DNA from: Silene conica
Lineage: Eukaryota > Streptophyta > Magnoliopsida > Caryophyllales > Caryophyllaceae
Assembly (NCBI GenBank): GCA_029255685.2
Contig: CM055314.2
Location: forward strand, 37,516,790 to 37,580,789
Direction of reading: 5' to 3'
Length of the DNA: 64,000 nucleotides
The position numbers and the translations under genes are program-made. Below, one piece after another: positions 45,222 to 54,970 of this stretch (its first letter is position 1; every line of letters begins with the position of its first letter). The notes beneath the pieces are model-generated. The model had not been told where the DNA came from. It did not search any database and saw only the letters and a list, made by a program, of their open reading frames with translations.

Positions 45222-46344
45222 AAAAACCGAGTGATAAAACAATTTTATTACTTTGACTATTATTATTACAATCCCATTATAAAATATTCCTCAAGTAAAA
45301 ATTATTTCCAAATTTCCAGTTATTAATTAATTCGTATCCAATACGATATTAATTAATTATTCCATTGAGACGGAATTCCCTAAAGATATGACCTTAAGGG
45401 ATCAACTGATCACCACCATCTTATGACGATAATGTCAAACTCTAGACAGCCAATCATTATCGGTAAATGTTGACTTTAAAAGAGTAACACTCCCAGTTGT
45501 GTTTCATTCAAATGAGTTTTAATTATGTCAACACACTATTGTCGAGGACACTTCCTCCAACAATCTCCCACTTGTCCGAGACAAGTGTGTGTTACCAATT
45601 CTCTTGCCCTATTACTATCTCCCACTCAATGCAAGGCGTCCTCTCAGGTCGTGCCGGCAATTGATTAAAATCTAGAGTGGTTTATCTCGATCTGGAGTTA
45701 TAACTACTGACCGGAATTATCTACCATAGACACCTTCCGAGCGTGGCCACGCATTTCTAGTTATTATTCTCCTCGAGTGGCCTAGAGATATTTCTCAACC
45801 TTGACTAGGGGTGGACAATTCCTAATCGACTTATTCCTTCCGGCTGGCCATAGTCCATCATAACCCAAAATATGTCCTTGTGAACCCCAGTTACGAAGGT
45901 GTTAGGACATAAATCAAAGTTAGTCTGAAAACTATGCCACCTCAGAGAACAGTCATTAGTCCAAGAACCGACTCATGTGAAACATGATAGATGCTCCCGC
46001 CACGACCAGGCAGTCTTTTAATGAGAGTACGCCAGAGCTCTATCAGCGGTCATTAGCCCGGTAAATGTATCTTAACATGTCTATGCCTAGGTGATCGATT
46101 AGTCATCCCATATGACTCTATGGCAATTGAACTCGCCATCAATCGCATCACACATCCGGTTGCATTGAGATGTCACCTCACCTAAGCAACTAGGGGCGAG
46201 GTCATGATAATTCAATTCACTTTAATGGGGTTCAATATGGTCTTACCATCCCATTTGAATTTTACTTGACCTTTCGTGAGTTATAAATAACTCAAACAAT
46301 TACTGGATTACACCATCCAACACTACAAGAATACATAAAACAGG

Positions 46345-46735
46345 CGACGGAAATTGGCGACTGAAGACAGTCGCCAAATGTAATTTGGCGACTGTCTTCA
46401 GTCGCCAAAGTTCTGTCGCAAGCCCTAGTCGCCCAAAAAAAATTGGCGACTGTTGTCAGTCGCCAAACTTGGCGACTGAAGATGTAGTCGCTATAGGAAG
46501 GAAAATGGCTACTGAAGGTGCAGTAGCCAAATTGGCGACTGAAAGGGCAGGCAGTCGCCAATTTGGCGACTGAAGCAAAGGGGAGTCGCCAATTTGGCGA
46601 CTGTAGGGCAGTCGCCAAATTGGTTTTTACAGTCGCCAATGTGTTTTTTTTCCAGTAGCATTTCCAGTTTTGGCGACTGATTGCAGTCGCCAAAACCCCC
46701 ATTTCAGTCGCCGAATTGGCTGGAACCTTTCATGT
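46345..46735. repeat. CACTA 3 left subterminal array
   Basis: More than a dozen TTGGCGACTG or CAGTCGCCAA units in both orientations. Confidence 0.93.
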
Positions 46736-46991
46736 CATATTCGTTTTTGATCTAGCCAAATCTCGTATTTATTCATCCTAATATCCAATGAAAACCTGCA
46801 AACAGAAAATTGCAACCCATTTGCGCGAACCGCAACTTTTGTAACACGAAATTCTCATTTATTAAAAAATGAGAACATTATCCAACTACAAGCTAAACTG
46901 ACTACATTATCCAAGTTCATTATCCAACATTAAGCTAAACCAACTACATTATCCAAGTTCAAGCTAAACTAACTAATACTTATCCAACAAC

Positions 46992-47390
46992 CTAAGTTGC
47001 AAATCCCATGCCGGCTCCACTACCACCGCCCTTACCATGCGGATCGTTGAGGTCATACCGATATTGTGGACCGGGGTTGCATTGTGTGAAGAAGTTCTCC
47101 ATGGCCTCCATGCGCTCCTTCATCAACCGATATTGTTCATCTCTTTCAGCATTCACTCTTCTTTCTTGAGCGAGTTGAGTCTGTAGTTGACTCACAATAG
47201 CCGGCTCATATGTTTGGCGAGGCTCATATGAGGATCTTCTGGCCGGTTCTTTGAAGAAGACACCATGGGCCTTTCCGGTGCCATACACATTACCCTTCTT
47301 ATATCCCTTGACCAAATTAAACCAAATCTCATTATCTGGTACTTCGGGATGTTCTTCTTTTTCAGCCTCGAATGCTTCCTACATTGGCGA
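46992..47390 (-). pseudogene. Transposase_24-type C-terminal remnant
   Basis: The 107-residue ORF starts MVKGYKKGNVYGTGKAHGVF, the KG-x-V-x-G-x-G-KAHG signature near the C terminus of plant transposase_24-type proteins. It continues into a Glu/Arg-rich helix (QLQTQLAQERRVNAERDEQY), probably coiled coil, and a Gly-rich end. The frame stays open upstream (plus-strand 47316-47390), with phrases KEEHPEVPDNEIWFNLVKG, so the MVKGYKK Met-like start is internal. Only this tail survives. It may be the accessory DNA-binding part of a CACTA gene retained between the arrays. Confidence 0.7.
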
Positions 47391-47732
47391 CTGTGATTTG
47401 GCGACTGACACTTCAGTCGCCATTTTGGCGACTACAGTACTATATTTTGGCGACTGTCTTCTTCAGTCGCCAATTTGGCGACTGCACAATTTTTTATGGC
47501 GACTGCATTTTCAGACGCTAAAATTTGGCGCCAAAAATGGCGACTGACGACAGTCGCCAAAAGTAAATTTCAGTCGCCATTTTCTGTCGGTGGTAAAAAA
47601 GTTTGCGAAAACTAACAGTCGCCAAAATAGCGACTGATTTCAGTCGCCAAACTTAACCTTCAGTCGCCAAATTGGCGACTACACACTGCAGTCGCCATTT
47701 TTCCGTCGCCTGTTTTGATTATTCTTGTAGTG
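47385..47732. repeat. CACTA 3 right subterminal array
   Basis: Dense GGCGACTG / CAGTCGCC units to the terminal repeat; mirror of the left array. Confidence 0.93.
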
Positions 47733-47735
47733 CAA

Positions 47736-49226
47736 GTGGTCAACCTTTGAACACCATTTAATTTACAATTAGCCTAAGGGTCTCTCGTTCATATCCCTTA
47801 AAATTGTAATTATCTTCATTTTGAGTAAACCAGGTTTACCACGTTTCGTGCGAGCGTTCACTTTGCGGATCATATCCATACATTGATCTTTCATCTGAAA
47901 GAGACAAGTCATTCTCATGACTAGCGAATAAGATTATTTGCATTGTGTAACTCCCAGCCACAGCAATGCCTTTACATAATTTGTGAACTTATACATTTTG
48001 TAGAATCTTGTGATGACCATGTAGTTAAAATACAAGTCATTGAGATGCATGGTCAATGAATGTAAGCCAAAGATTATCACAAATCTTTGCTTGGTATCTT
48101 GGAACTTGAGTCGTTGCAAACCTTTTACCATACGACTAAGTTATCTTCCAAAATCTTGAATTTGTCTTTCATCTTCATTGGAGAATACTTTGACAATTGA
48201 TCAAGGTTTAATCATTGGTTTAACACCTGCTCAACAGGTTGTCCTGCAAGCGGCGCGCATCCACTTTACACGATTATACTAATGGCGGAAACATTAGCGA
48301 TTTAAACGTGCAAACAATAGTACTTAAGGTTCGATAAATTTCCATGATCCCATCATGTCTATACTATCTTCATCTCCATGAACAACCTTAACACTAATAA
48401 CAAGATGTCTCTTATAATCTCAACCGAACATCCCATGTTCAATTAGATTTAATTCTTATCAATATGTCATCTAGCACCAAAAACTCGTATATTTTTCATA
48501 AGTATCAATGCTTCATTCCAAACGAGCAACGAGTTGTTTTAGATAACGTTTACTCCCACTAAACTCTTGTTCTTGCCTGATTCTGAAGATCCCGAAGTCA
48601 TTCCATGACTTAATAGGTTCAAATCCTGGAGCGAGAACTCCCACTGAACTTTACATTTAACCGTAAATCATAAAGCTCCCACTCAATTCAATGTTCCCTA
48701 AACATTTGATGAATTGAAATGGTTGGGATTTAACCGTATGTGTCAATAGTCACATCCTTTTCAAATACCCTTTTGAAAAGCGGTTATTGAGTTTACTGAA
48801 TTCATTCTCAATGAATTACTTTACTACTTTCAACAAAGTTACCCTTAACTTTGCAGATTGCTGGCATCCACATGTTAACCCATGCTTCTCTCAATAAATC
48901 TCATTTATTAGCATGCGTATCTTATAAATTTCATGGTTCTTAGATTTTGCATTGGCACATTTAGATCACCATCTAAATCCAAGAACCCTTTCTTGAGCCT
49001 TTGCAAAATCTTTTGAATAATTTTCTTCGAGTGTCCTCCCGTAGTTTCTATAAGAGTCTTTTCTTATGGTATATAACTTTTGTGTGTGGGAACTTTCAGT
49101 TCCCCACATTTATCTTATCTTATACTGTACGAGGACTCTATCATGGATCTTATCCATGTATAGAATTTTTCCTTACAAACTTCAAGAATTTATTCTTGAA
49201 GTATCCTCCCGGGCCGGGGCTGTTGG
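47736..49226 (-). other. Copia 3 non-coding region
   Basis: AT-rich DNA with no gene. It shares short blocks with 39599-41135. It ends at the CACTA 4 target site TGG (49224-49226). Confidence 0.7.
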
Positions 49227-49639
49227 CACTAGTAGAAAAAAACCTATTTGCGGCTATCTATTTGAGGCGTTTTTGCCAAACAACAGCAAATAACCTATAT
49301 GTTATTTGAGGCGTTTTTGACGAAAACGCGGCAAAAGACTTATTTGAGGCGTTTATTAACAAAATGCCGCAAATGACTGATATTTAAAAAAAAAAAAAAC
49401 AATTAAATAAAAACATACAATAAACCATACGGGGTAATATACTACATACTTTCAATTCCCTCCCTCCCAGCAATCAAAAGAAGAACACAGAACATATCCT
49501 CTAAATTTTAAAGAAGAACACAGTACAACGATAAACACAGCATACACGCCGGAACTCGGAACTCGCGCCACTCACCGCCTCACCGCCTCACCGCCTCAAC
49601 GCAACTGGTACTCGCCGAACTCGCCACTCACCATATCCT

Positions 49640-51059
49640 CTAAATTAGGTATGTGAATTGATTTGTAGGGTTAAATATTTTCAATTAATTGGGTTTTGAA
49701 TTAGCCAAATAGAGTATGATTAATTCAATTCAGTTTTATGTTCTCTCAATCTTACTTTCTTGTTTAATTATTTCGATTTTTTATGATTTTTATGATTTTC
49801 GATTAATTTTTTACTGTTTTATTGATTACTGTATATGTATTATTTTCTAGGGTTTGATTCATATCGATTGATTAATTGGGTTTTTATGATTTTCGATTAA
49901 TTTGTATGTGTATTATTTTCAATTAATTGGGTTTTTATGATTATCGATTAATTTGTACTGTTTTATGATTTTTTATGATTTTCGATTAATCCAACCAGTT
50001 TGTCTTTGGTAGTAGATGGTTTTGCTTGGTCAAACTAGGCTCACTATTTTTCTTATTTCTTTATGAATGAGTAGGACGGATTCCTGTGAAAGCAACAAGG
50101 GCAGCCCTGTATGGCATTGGCCGAGAATGCCTTACTTTACAACCTTCTCCTACCCTAAGTCAGTGACTTAGTCCTATCTTTGGTATCCTATGTAGTGTAG
50201 TAGCTGTGACGTACGTTAGCCCTGTCATAGCACATCATTGTTCTTTTAGCGCTAGTCTTGACCAAGAATCCTTTATTCTAGTATGCTTTGGAGTCCTACT
50301 TCATTTTTCCTTGTATACAATGCTTGGTCTTAATGAATGACATCTTTCCCTCTTCTTTGTTAGCCTGGAATGATCTCACAACTCGTTCGAAAATATAAAG
50401 ACAAATAACAACAGGTTCTATCTAATTGAAAAGACTTTCTTTACTTTATACCTGTCGTCGTGCCACCGATAACTCTAAGAAAAGCCTACATGACTGACAT
50501 TGTTTGTGTAAGTGTGTTGGAGTGAAGCCAGGAAAAAAACAACCCCATACCTCAATTTCTCTATTCATCACTCCTCACTAATTCTTTGATAAGACGTCTT
50601 TTTGTGTGACTAACCCATTTACTCATATAAATCAGTAATACGTACGTAATAACTCAATTATCTGAGACGGTCTCACACCGGTGGCCAATTTTTACAAATA
50701 TCCACCAAACACTGCCTTCTTTGTATGCTTATGCTTATGCTACACTAGTAGAATGATTTCGACAACGGCTAGAAAAAAAAAGAGCGAATGGCTTACGAGA
50801 AAGTAATAATAATAAGTAAGTAATAATAATGGTTGATAACATTCTTATTATTATGGAAAATGATCAAGATCAGTATCTACCTCAAGGAGCTACTATTGCA
50901 AGAATTCTTCCTATTTCCGCTACTCCTTCAGAAAACCCACCACCCAATCTTTGTTAGTGTAGTAATCATGATCCTCATTGTCTTTGAGTATGCTACTACT
51001 TTCTCAACTAATATGCTTATTCAATACACATTATTTGCATTTACTAGGTTTTGCATAAG
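49640..51059 (+). other. CACTA 4 leader with intron
   Basis: No gene. A leader exon ends at TAAATTAG followed by GTATGT (49648), and an acceptor TTTACTAG ends at 51047, twelve bases before the transposase ATG. CACTA 1 has the same arrangement (donor at 4937). Inside the intron, CACTAGTAGAA at 50743 looks like a second CACTA terminus in direct orientation. Confidence 0.6.
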
Positions 51060-53630
51060 ATGGATCGAAGTTGGATGTATGGTAAACGTAATTCGATAGA
51101 ATTTCAAAAAGGCGTTGAAGAGTTTTGTAGAACTGCTTTAGAATATTCCAAAGCTACAAATGATGAAGGGTTTTATTGCCCTTGTGTGGATTGCTCCAAT
51201 GTGACGAAGGTCGATAGTATAAAGTTGCTAAGAGAACATATTATTTGTCGTGGATTTAGACTAGGTTACCATATTTGGATATGGCATGGTGAAGAAGGAA
51301 TATATAGGAGAAATTCTGAGCAACTTGTAGAAAACGAAAACCCTCTACAAACTGAGCATCAGGTTCAACTCAATGAGGTGGAACCAAATCTTGAGAATGA
51401 TGAGGATAATTTGAATGAGAGTAATAGAGTTGATATTGAAGAGGAAAATATTAATGATGATTATGGCGATGAGGATGGCGACCAATTAAATGAGATGTTA
51501 GATGGAGTTGACGATGAGTTTCGTACCCATTCTGGTTTCGAAAGTTTGATGGAAGCATGTGAACTTCCGTTGTATCATGGATGTGATAAGTACACTAAAT
51601 TATCTGTTGTCTTGACATTATTTAACTTAAAATCTAAACATGGTTGGAGCGACACAAGCTTCACGGAATTGTTAGAAGCTTTGCAAGACATGTTCCCTGA
51701 AGGAAACCAACTTCCTAAGTCCAACTATTATGCGAAGAAGTTGTTGTGTCCCTTAGATTTGGGGTACGTAAAGATAGATGCGTGTCCAGGTGATTGCCTA
51801 CTGTTTCTAAATGAGTATGCCAATTTACATAAATGTCCTCGTTGTGGTAAATCACGCTACAAGTTAGGAGACCATATTATATTTGATGGGACTAAGAAGT
51901 ATCCTTCGGCAAAGCCTCTATGGTATCTTCCAATTATACCACGTTTGAAACGCTTCTTTTCAATCAAGAAAGTTGCCAAACTTTTAAGGTGGTACAAGGA
52001 TGGAAGGAAGAAAGATGGAAAGCTAAGACATCCCGCTGATTCTCCTCAGTGGGAGATTATTGATGACAAGTATCCTGAGTTCAAAAATGAAGTTAGAAAT
52101 TTAAGATTTGGCCTTAGCACGGACGGAATGAACCCATATGGTAGTTTGAGTAGTTTGCACAGCACGTGGCCAGTTTCTTTAGTGATTTATAACCTACCCC
52201 CATGGTTATGCATGAAGCGTAAGTACATTATGTTGCCACTTCTAATATCAGGGCCTAAACAACCGGGAAACGACATAGATGTGTACCTTTCGCCACTCAT
52301 TGACGAACTTAAGAAGTTATGGGATGAAGGTGTGACCGTGTTCGATGCTTATGCTAATGAGCACTTCACATTGCGTGCAATGCTCTTTTGTACCATCAAT
52401 GACTTTCCAGCTTATGGTAATTTGTCTGGTTATAAAGTTAAGGGAAAAAAGCCATGCCCTATATTTGAGGATGATATGAAGTCAACGTATTTGACACATT
52501 ATAGAAAATACGTCTACATGGATAATCGTAGGTTCCTAAACCGCTTTCACCCTTATCGTAAGAAGAAATTACCATTCAATGGAAAGTCGGAGGAAGAAGT
52601 AGCTCGCAAACCATTAAGTGGAAAAGAGGTTTATGATCGAGTCAAAGGTGTTGAAACAATTTTTGGGAAGCTCGTGAAACCAAAAGAGCCTGAAGGTCTT
52701 TGGAAGAAGAAGTCTATATTTTGGAAACTTCCATATTGGCAAGACTTACCGGTACGACATTGTCTTGATGTGATGCACATTGAGAAGAATGTATGTGATG
52801 CTCTGTTAGGGACACTACTCAACATTACTGGGAAGACAAAAGATGGCTTGAAAGTGCGTAATGACTTGATGGAAATGAAGATTCGAACCAACTTATGGTC
52901 AATTGAGAAGAATATACCAAGGAAGGGAAATAAGACATCCTTTTATCTTCCACCAGCTTGTTACACCTTATCTAGAGAAGAGAAACGGTTATTTTGTGAG
53001 TGCTTATATGGGATCAAGGTTCCTACTGGGTATTCATCTAATATCAAAAGGCTTGCATCCAAGACTGATTTTAAGTTAACTGGCATGAAATCTCATGATT
53101 GTCATGTCATGATGCAAGTTTTCTTACCGATCGCAATTCGTGGAATATTGCCAAAGCATGTGAGGGGAGCCATTACTAAACTTTGTTCGTTTTTTTAATA
53201 CAATATGTAGTAAGGTGGTTGACCCTGAGACGCTAGATGCACTACAAGTTGATGTTACCGAAACACTTTGCCAATTTGAGATGTACTTTCCACCTTCTTT
53301 TTTTGACATTATGATCCATTTAATTTTACATCTTGTCCAAGAGATCAAGTTGTGTGGTCCAGTATTCTTAAGATGGGCATATCCTTTTGAAAGACACATG
53401 GCTACTTTGCAAGATAAGGTTAGAAATCTAGCTCGACCTGAAGCTAGCATCATTCAAGGTATCATTAGTGAGGAGGTAACTGAGTTTTGTAGTGAGTTTG
53501 TGAGTAAACTCGAGGCTGTTGGTCTTCCGAGAAGTAAAGATGATGGAAGGTTTGAAGGTAAAGGTCTTGTTGGCGCCAAAGTGATCTCACCTCCGTCAAA
53601 TCTAAGAAGTAAGGCACACATATACATACT
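51060..53630 (+). pseudogene. TNP2-type CACTA transposase with frameshift, plus DUF4218 part
   Basis: CACTA transposase, which would cut and rejoin element ends. ATG 51060 is chosen because it follows a splice acceptor; the frame is open to 53198. Order: transposase-associated domain (residues 1-80, with FYCPCVDCSN); an acidic linker (EDNLNESNRVDIEEENIND); TNP2 domain from about 150, including LHKCPRCGKSRYK, FGLSTDGMNPYG (about 348-359) and RHCLDVMHIEKNVCDALLGT (about 563). The frame ends within LCSFF because a T run at 53190-53196 holds seven bases where six would continue. The next frame, 53215-53600, has the DUF4218 block (EMYFPPSFFDIMIHLILHL, CGPVFLRWAYPFERHM, ARPEASIIQGIISEE). After KAHIYIL, near 53630, homology stops and the usual C-terminal DUF4216 region is missing. 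Confidence 0.9.
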
Positions 53631-54970
53631 AGTTTTTGTTGGGTTTTTTATGATTTTATTGGTGCCCAGATGGTTTTTTGATCGTAAGATTGAAAATTTT
53701 AGCTGCCTATTTGTGAATTTCAGTTATTTACTGTCGAAAGTTGCAATTTTGGTGATGAATGGTGATCATTTATGCAGTTTTAATGAACTTTGAAGTATCA
53801 AATTGGGTATATTGTTTGTTTTTAATTGTTTTTTAGTTTTATAAATCTGATTTAGTGATCAGTGTTACTTGTTTTAGTAATTCAGTTGTTTCTTATGATC
53901 ATTTATGTTAGGCTACCCAAAATCATTTTGGAATGAAGGCAATGCTGTTTTTGAGTTGCTGTCGTTGTATTGTTTCTTATGATTAATTTATTCCGCTTTG
54001 TTAGAGCTATATTTTCCATCACTTGATACCGCTCTCTTGTTTAATCCTGGGATTTAAACATGTGTTCAGTGATCACTGTTTGCCTGTTTTCTGTTTTCTG
54101 CTTGCTGCTGGTTCTGAAATGTTGTGTTGAATAAGTGAGCCGTTTCTGTAATTAGAAGGAAAACATTGAAGCACCTTCTGGCATGTACTTATCAGTCTCT
54201 TGTATATGGGCTCTGCAGCATGAGCATGCTATGAGTATAATGCGCAACTCCTTTTCTATTTGAATACAGTGTAAAATAGCATTAACTTGTGAAATCGTAA
54301 TTGTAGACGACAGTAAGTGTGATAAACAATCAAATCTCCACATAAAAAAAACAGCCACCAGCAGCCCGATTTGAATGTCACTCAAAAGATATCTCCATAG
54401 AAATAGTAGTGAATCATAGTTGCAAAGCAATAGTTAATCACAGTAGAGGAATATCCAATTAAAAGAAAAGAGGTTAATATTTATTGAGATAGGGATGATT
54501 GATGAATGAAAGGCAGCAACAAAATTATAAAAATATTGACCAACTGAACCATTGTCCCAGGTGAAATGAAATATATTGAATGAATTGTTTAACCCTGATG
54601 AAAAAAGCGGTTGGCAAACAAATAGATGATCGATGGGAATGAATTGCATATTTGAATATATGAATTGATGAAGAAAGTAAGAGAGGGTGATAAGGATATA
54701 CATTAGACAGTACATACCATGATTGAATGTTAGAGAAAGCGGGATGCTGCAATACATAAAGGAGAAGGTAAATAGAAGAATAAGTCCTAAAAACTTTATG
54801 GTCAATTGGTATGTATGGCAGTGGCTACTGCTGGCTGTTTAGCTACTGCTTATAAATTCACTCCATACTCCATACTCCATTCTTACAAATATTCACATAC
54901 GTACTAGTAGGACTGTTATTGCATTTTTTAGCTTACTTAATTATACGCCTCTGTTTAATTTGTATGTTAG
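53631..54970 (+). other. CACTA 4 spacer between the two genes
   Basis: AT-rich, with no supported gene on either strand. The missing C-terminal part of the transposase would be expected at its start. Minus-strand ORFs near 54150-54805 are hydrophobic but low-complexity and have no family features. Confidence 0.6.

Larger units (their letters stand above)
15241..45562 (-). mobile_element. Gag-only Ty1/copia element (copia 2), split by nested insertions
   Basis: Minus-strand copia-type element. Parts in element order: 5' LTR 43019-45562 (itself holding an insertion), degenerate primer site near 42994-43014, gag 41136-42065, a long non-coding stretch (39599-41135, 33770-34272, 15898-16216), a purine tract GACAAGTGGGAGAT (minus strand, about 15898-15911), and a truncated 3' LTR (about 15241-15897). 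Two large elements interrupt it: 16217-33769 (duplication TCAAG) and 34273-39595 (duplication TCT). With both removed, the internal region is about 3.3 kb and has no protease, integrase or reverse transcriptase, so it would depend on another copia for mobility. A second copy of the same family lies at 45563-49226. Confidence 0.75.
43019..45562 (-). repeat. Shared copia LTR joining two tandem copies
   Basis: On the minus strand it begins TGTTGGAGGAAGTGTCC at 45562, directly after a copia purine tract (GACAAGTGGGAGAT side), and ends at 43019 (TAGTAACA) just before the primer site of copia 2. It is therefore the 3' LTR of copia 3 and the 5' LTR of copia 2. Without the insertion at 43693-45221 it is about 1.0 kb. 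A TATA-like region lies near 43220 (GTATTATATAGAGC on the plus strand). Confidence 0.75.
46321..47732. mobile_element. CACTA transposon 3, 1.4 kb, non-autonomous
   Basis: Terminal inverted repeats CACTACAAGAAT at 46321 and ATTCTTGTAGTG ending at 47732, with a 3-bp duplication CAA (46318-46320, 47733-47735). Both ends are filled with TTGGCGACTG / CAGTCGCCAA repeats. Between them is one coding remnant on the minus strand (46992-47390). Complete as a transposon but without its own transposase. Confidence 0.95.
45563..49226 (-). mobile_element. Second gag-only-type copia (copia 3), 3' internal part
   Basis: Begins with the purine tract next to the LTR ending at 45562 and runs right, collinear with the 3' part of copia 2 (see 15898-16216, 33770-34272, 39599-41135). 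No coding region is present. It is interrupted by CACTA 3 (46321-47732) and by CACTA 4 from 49227. Any gag would lie beyond the right edge of the window. Confidence 0.7.

Noticed and set aside
46345..47732. CRISPR-like array
   Set aside because: Repeats are short, occur in both orientations, have irregular spacing and lie within CACTA terminal repeats of plant DNA.
54434..54805. Hydrophobic minus-strand ORF as a membrane protein
   Set aside because: AT-rich spacer DNA, overlapping alternative ORFs, and no start context or family match.
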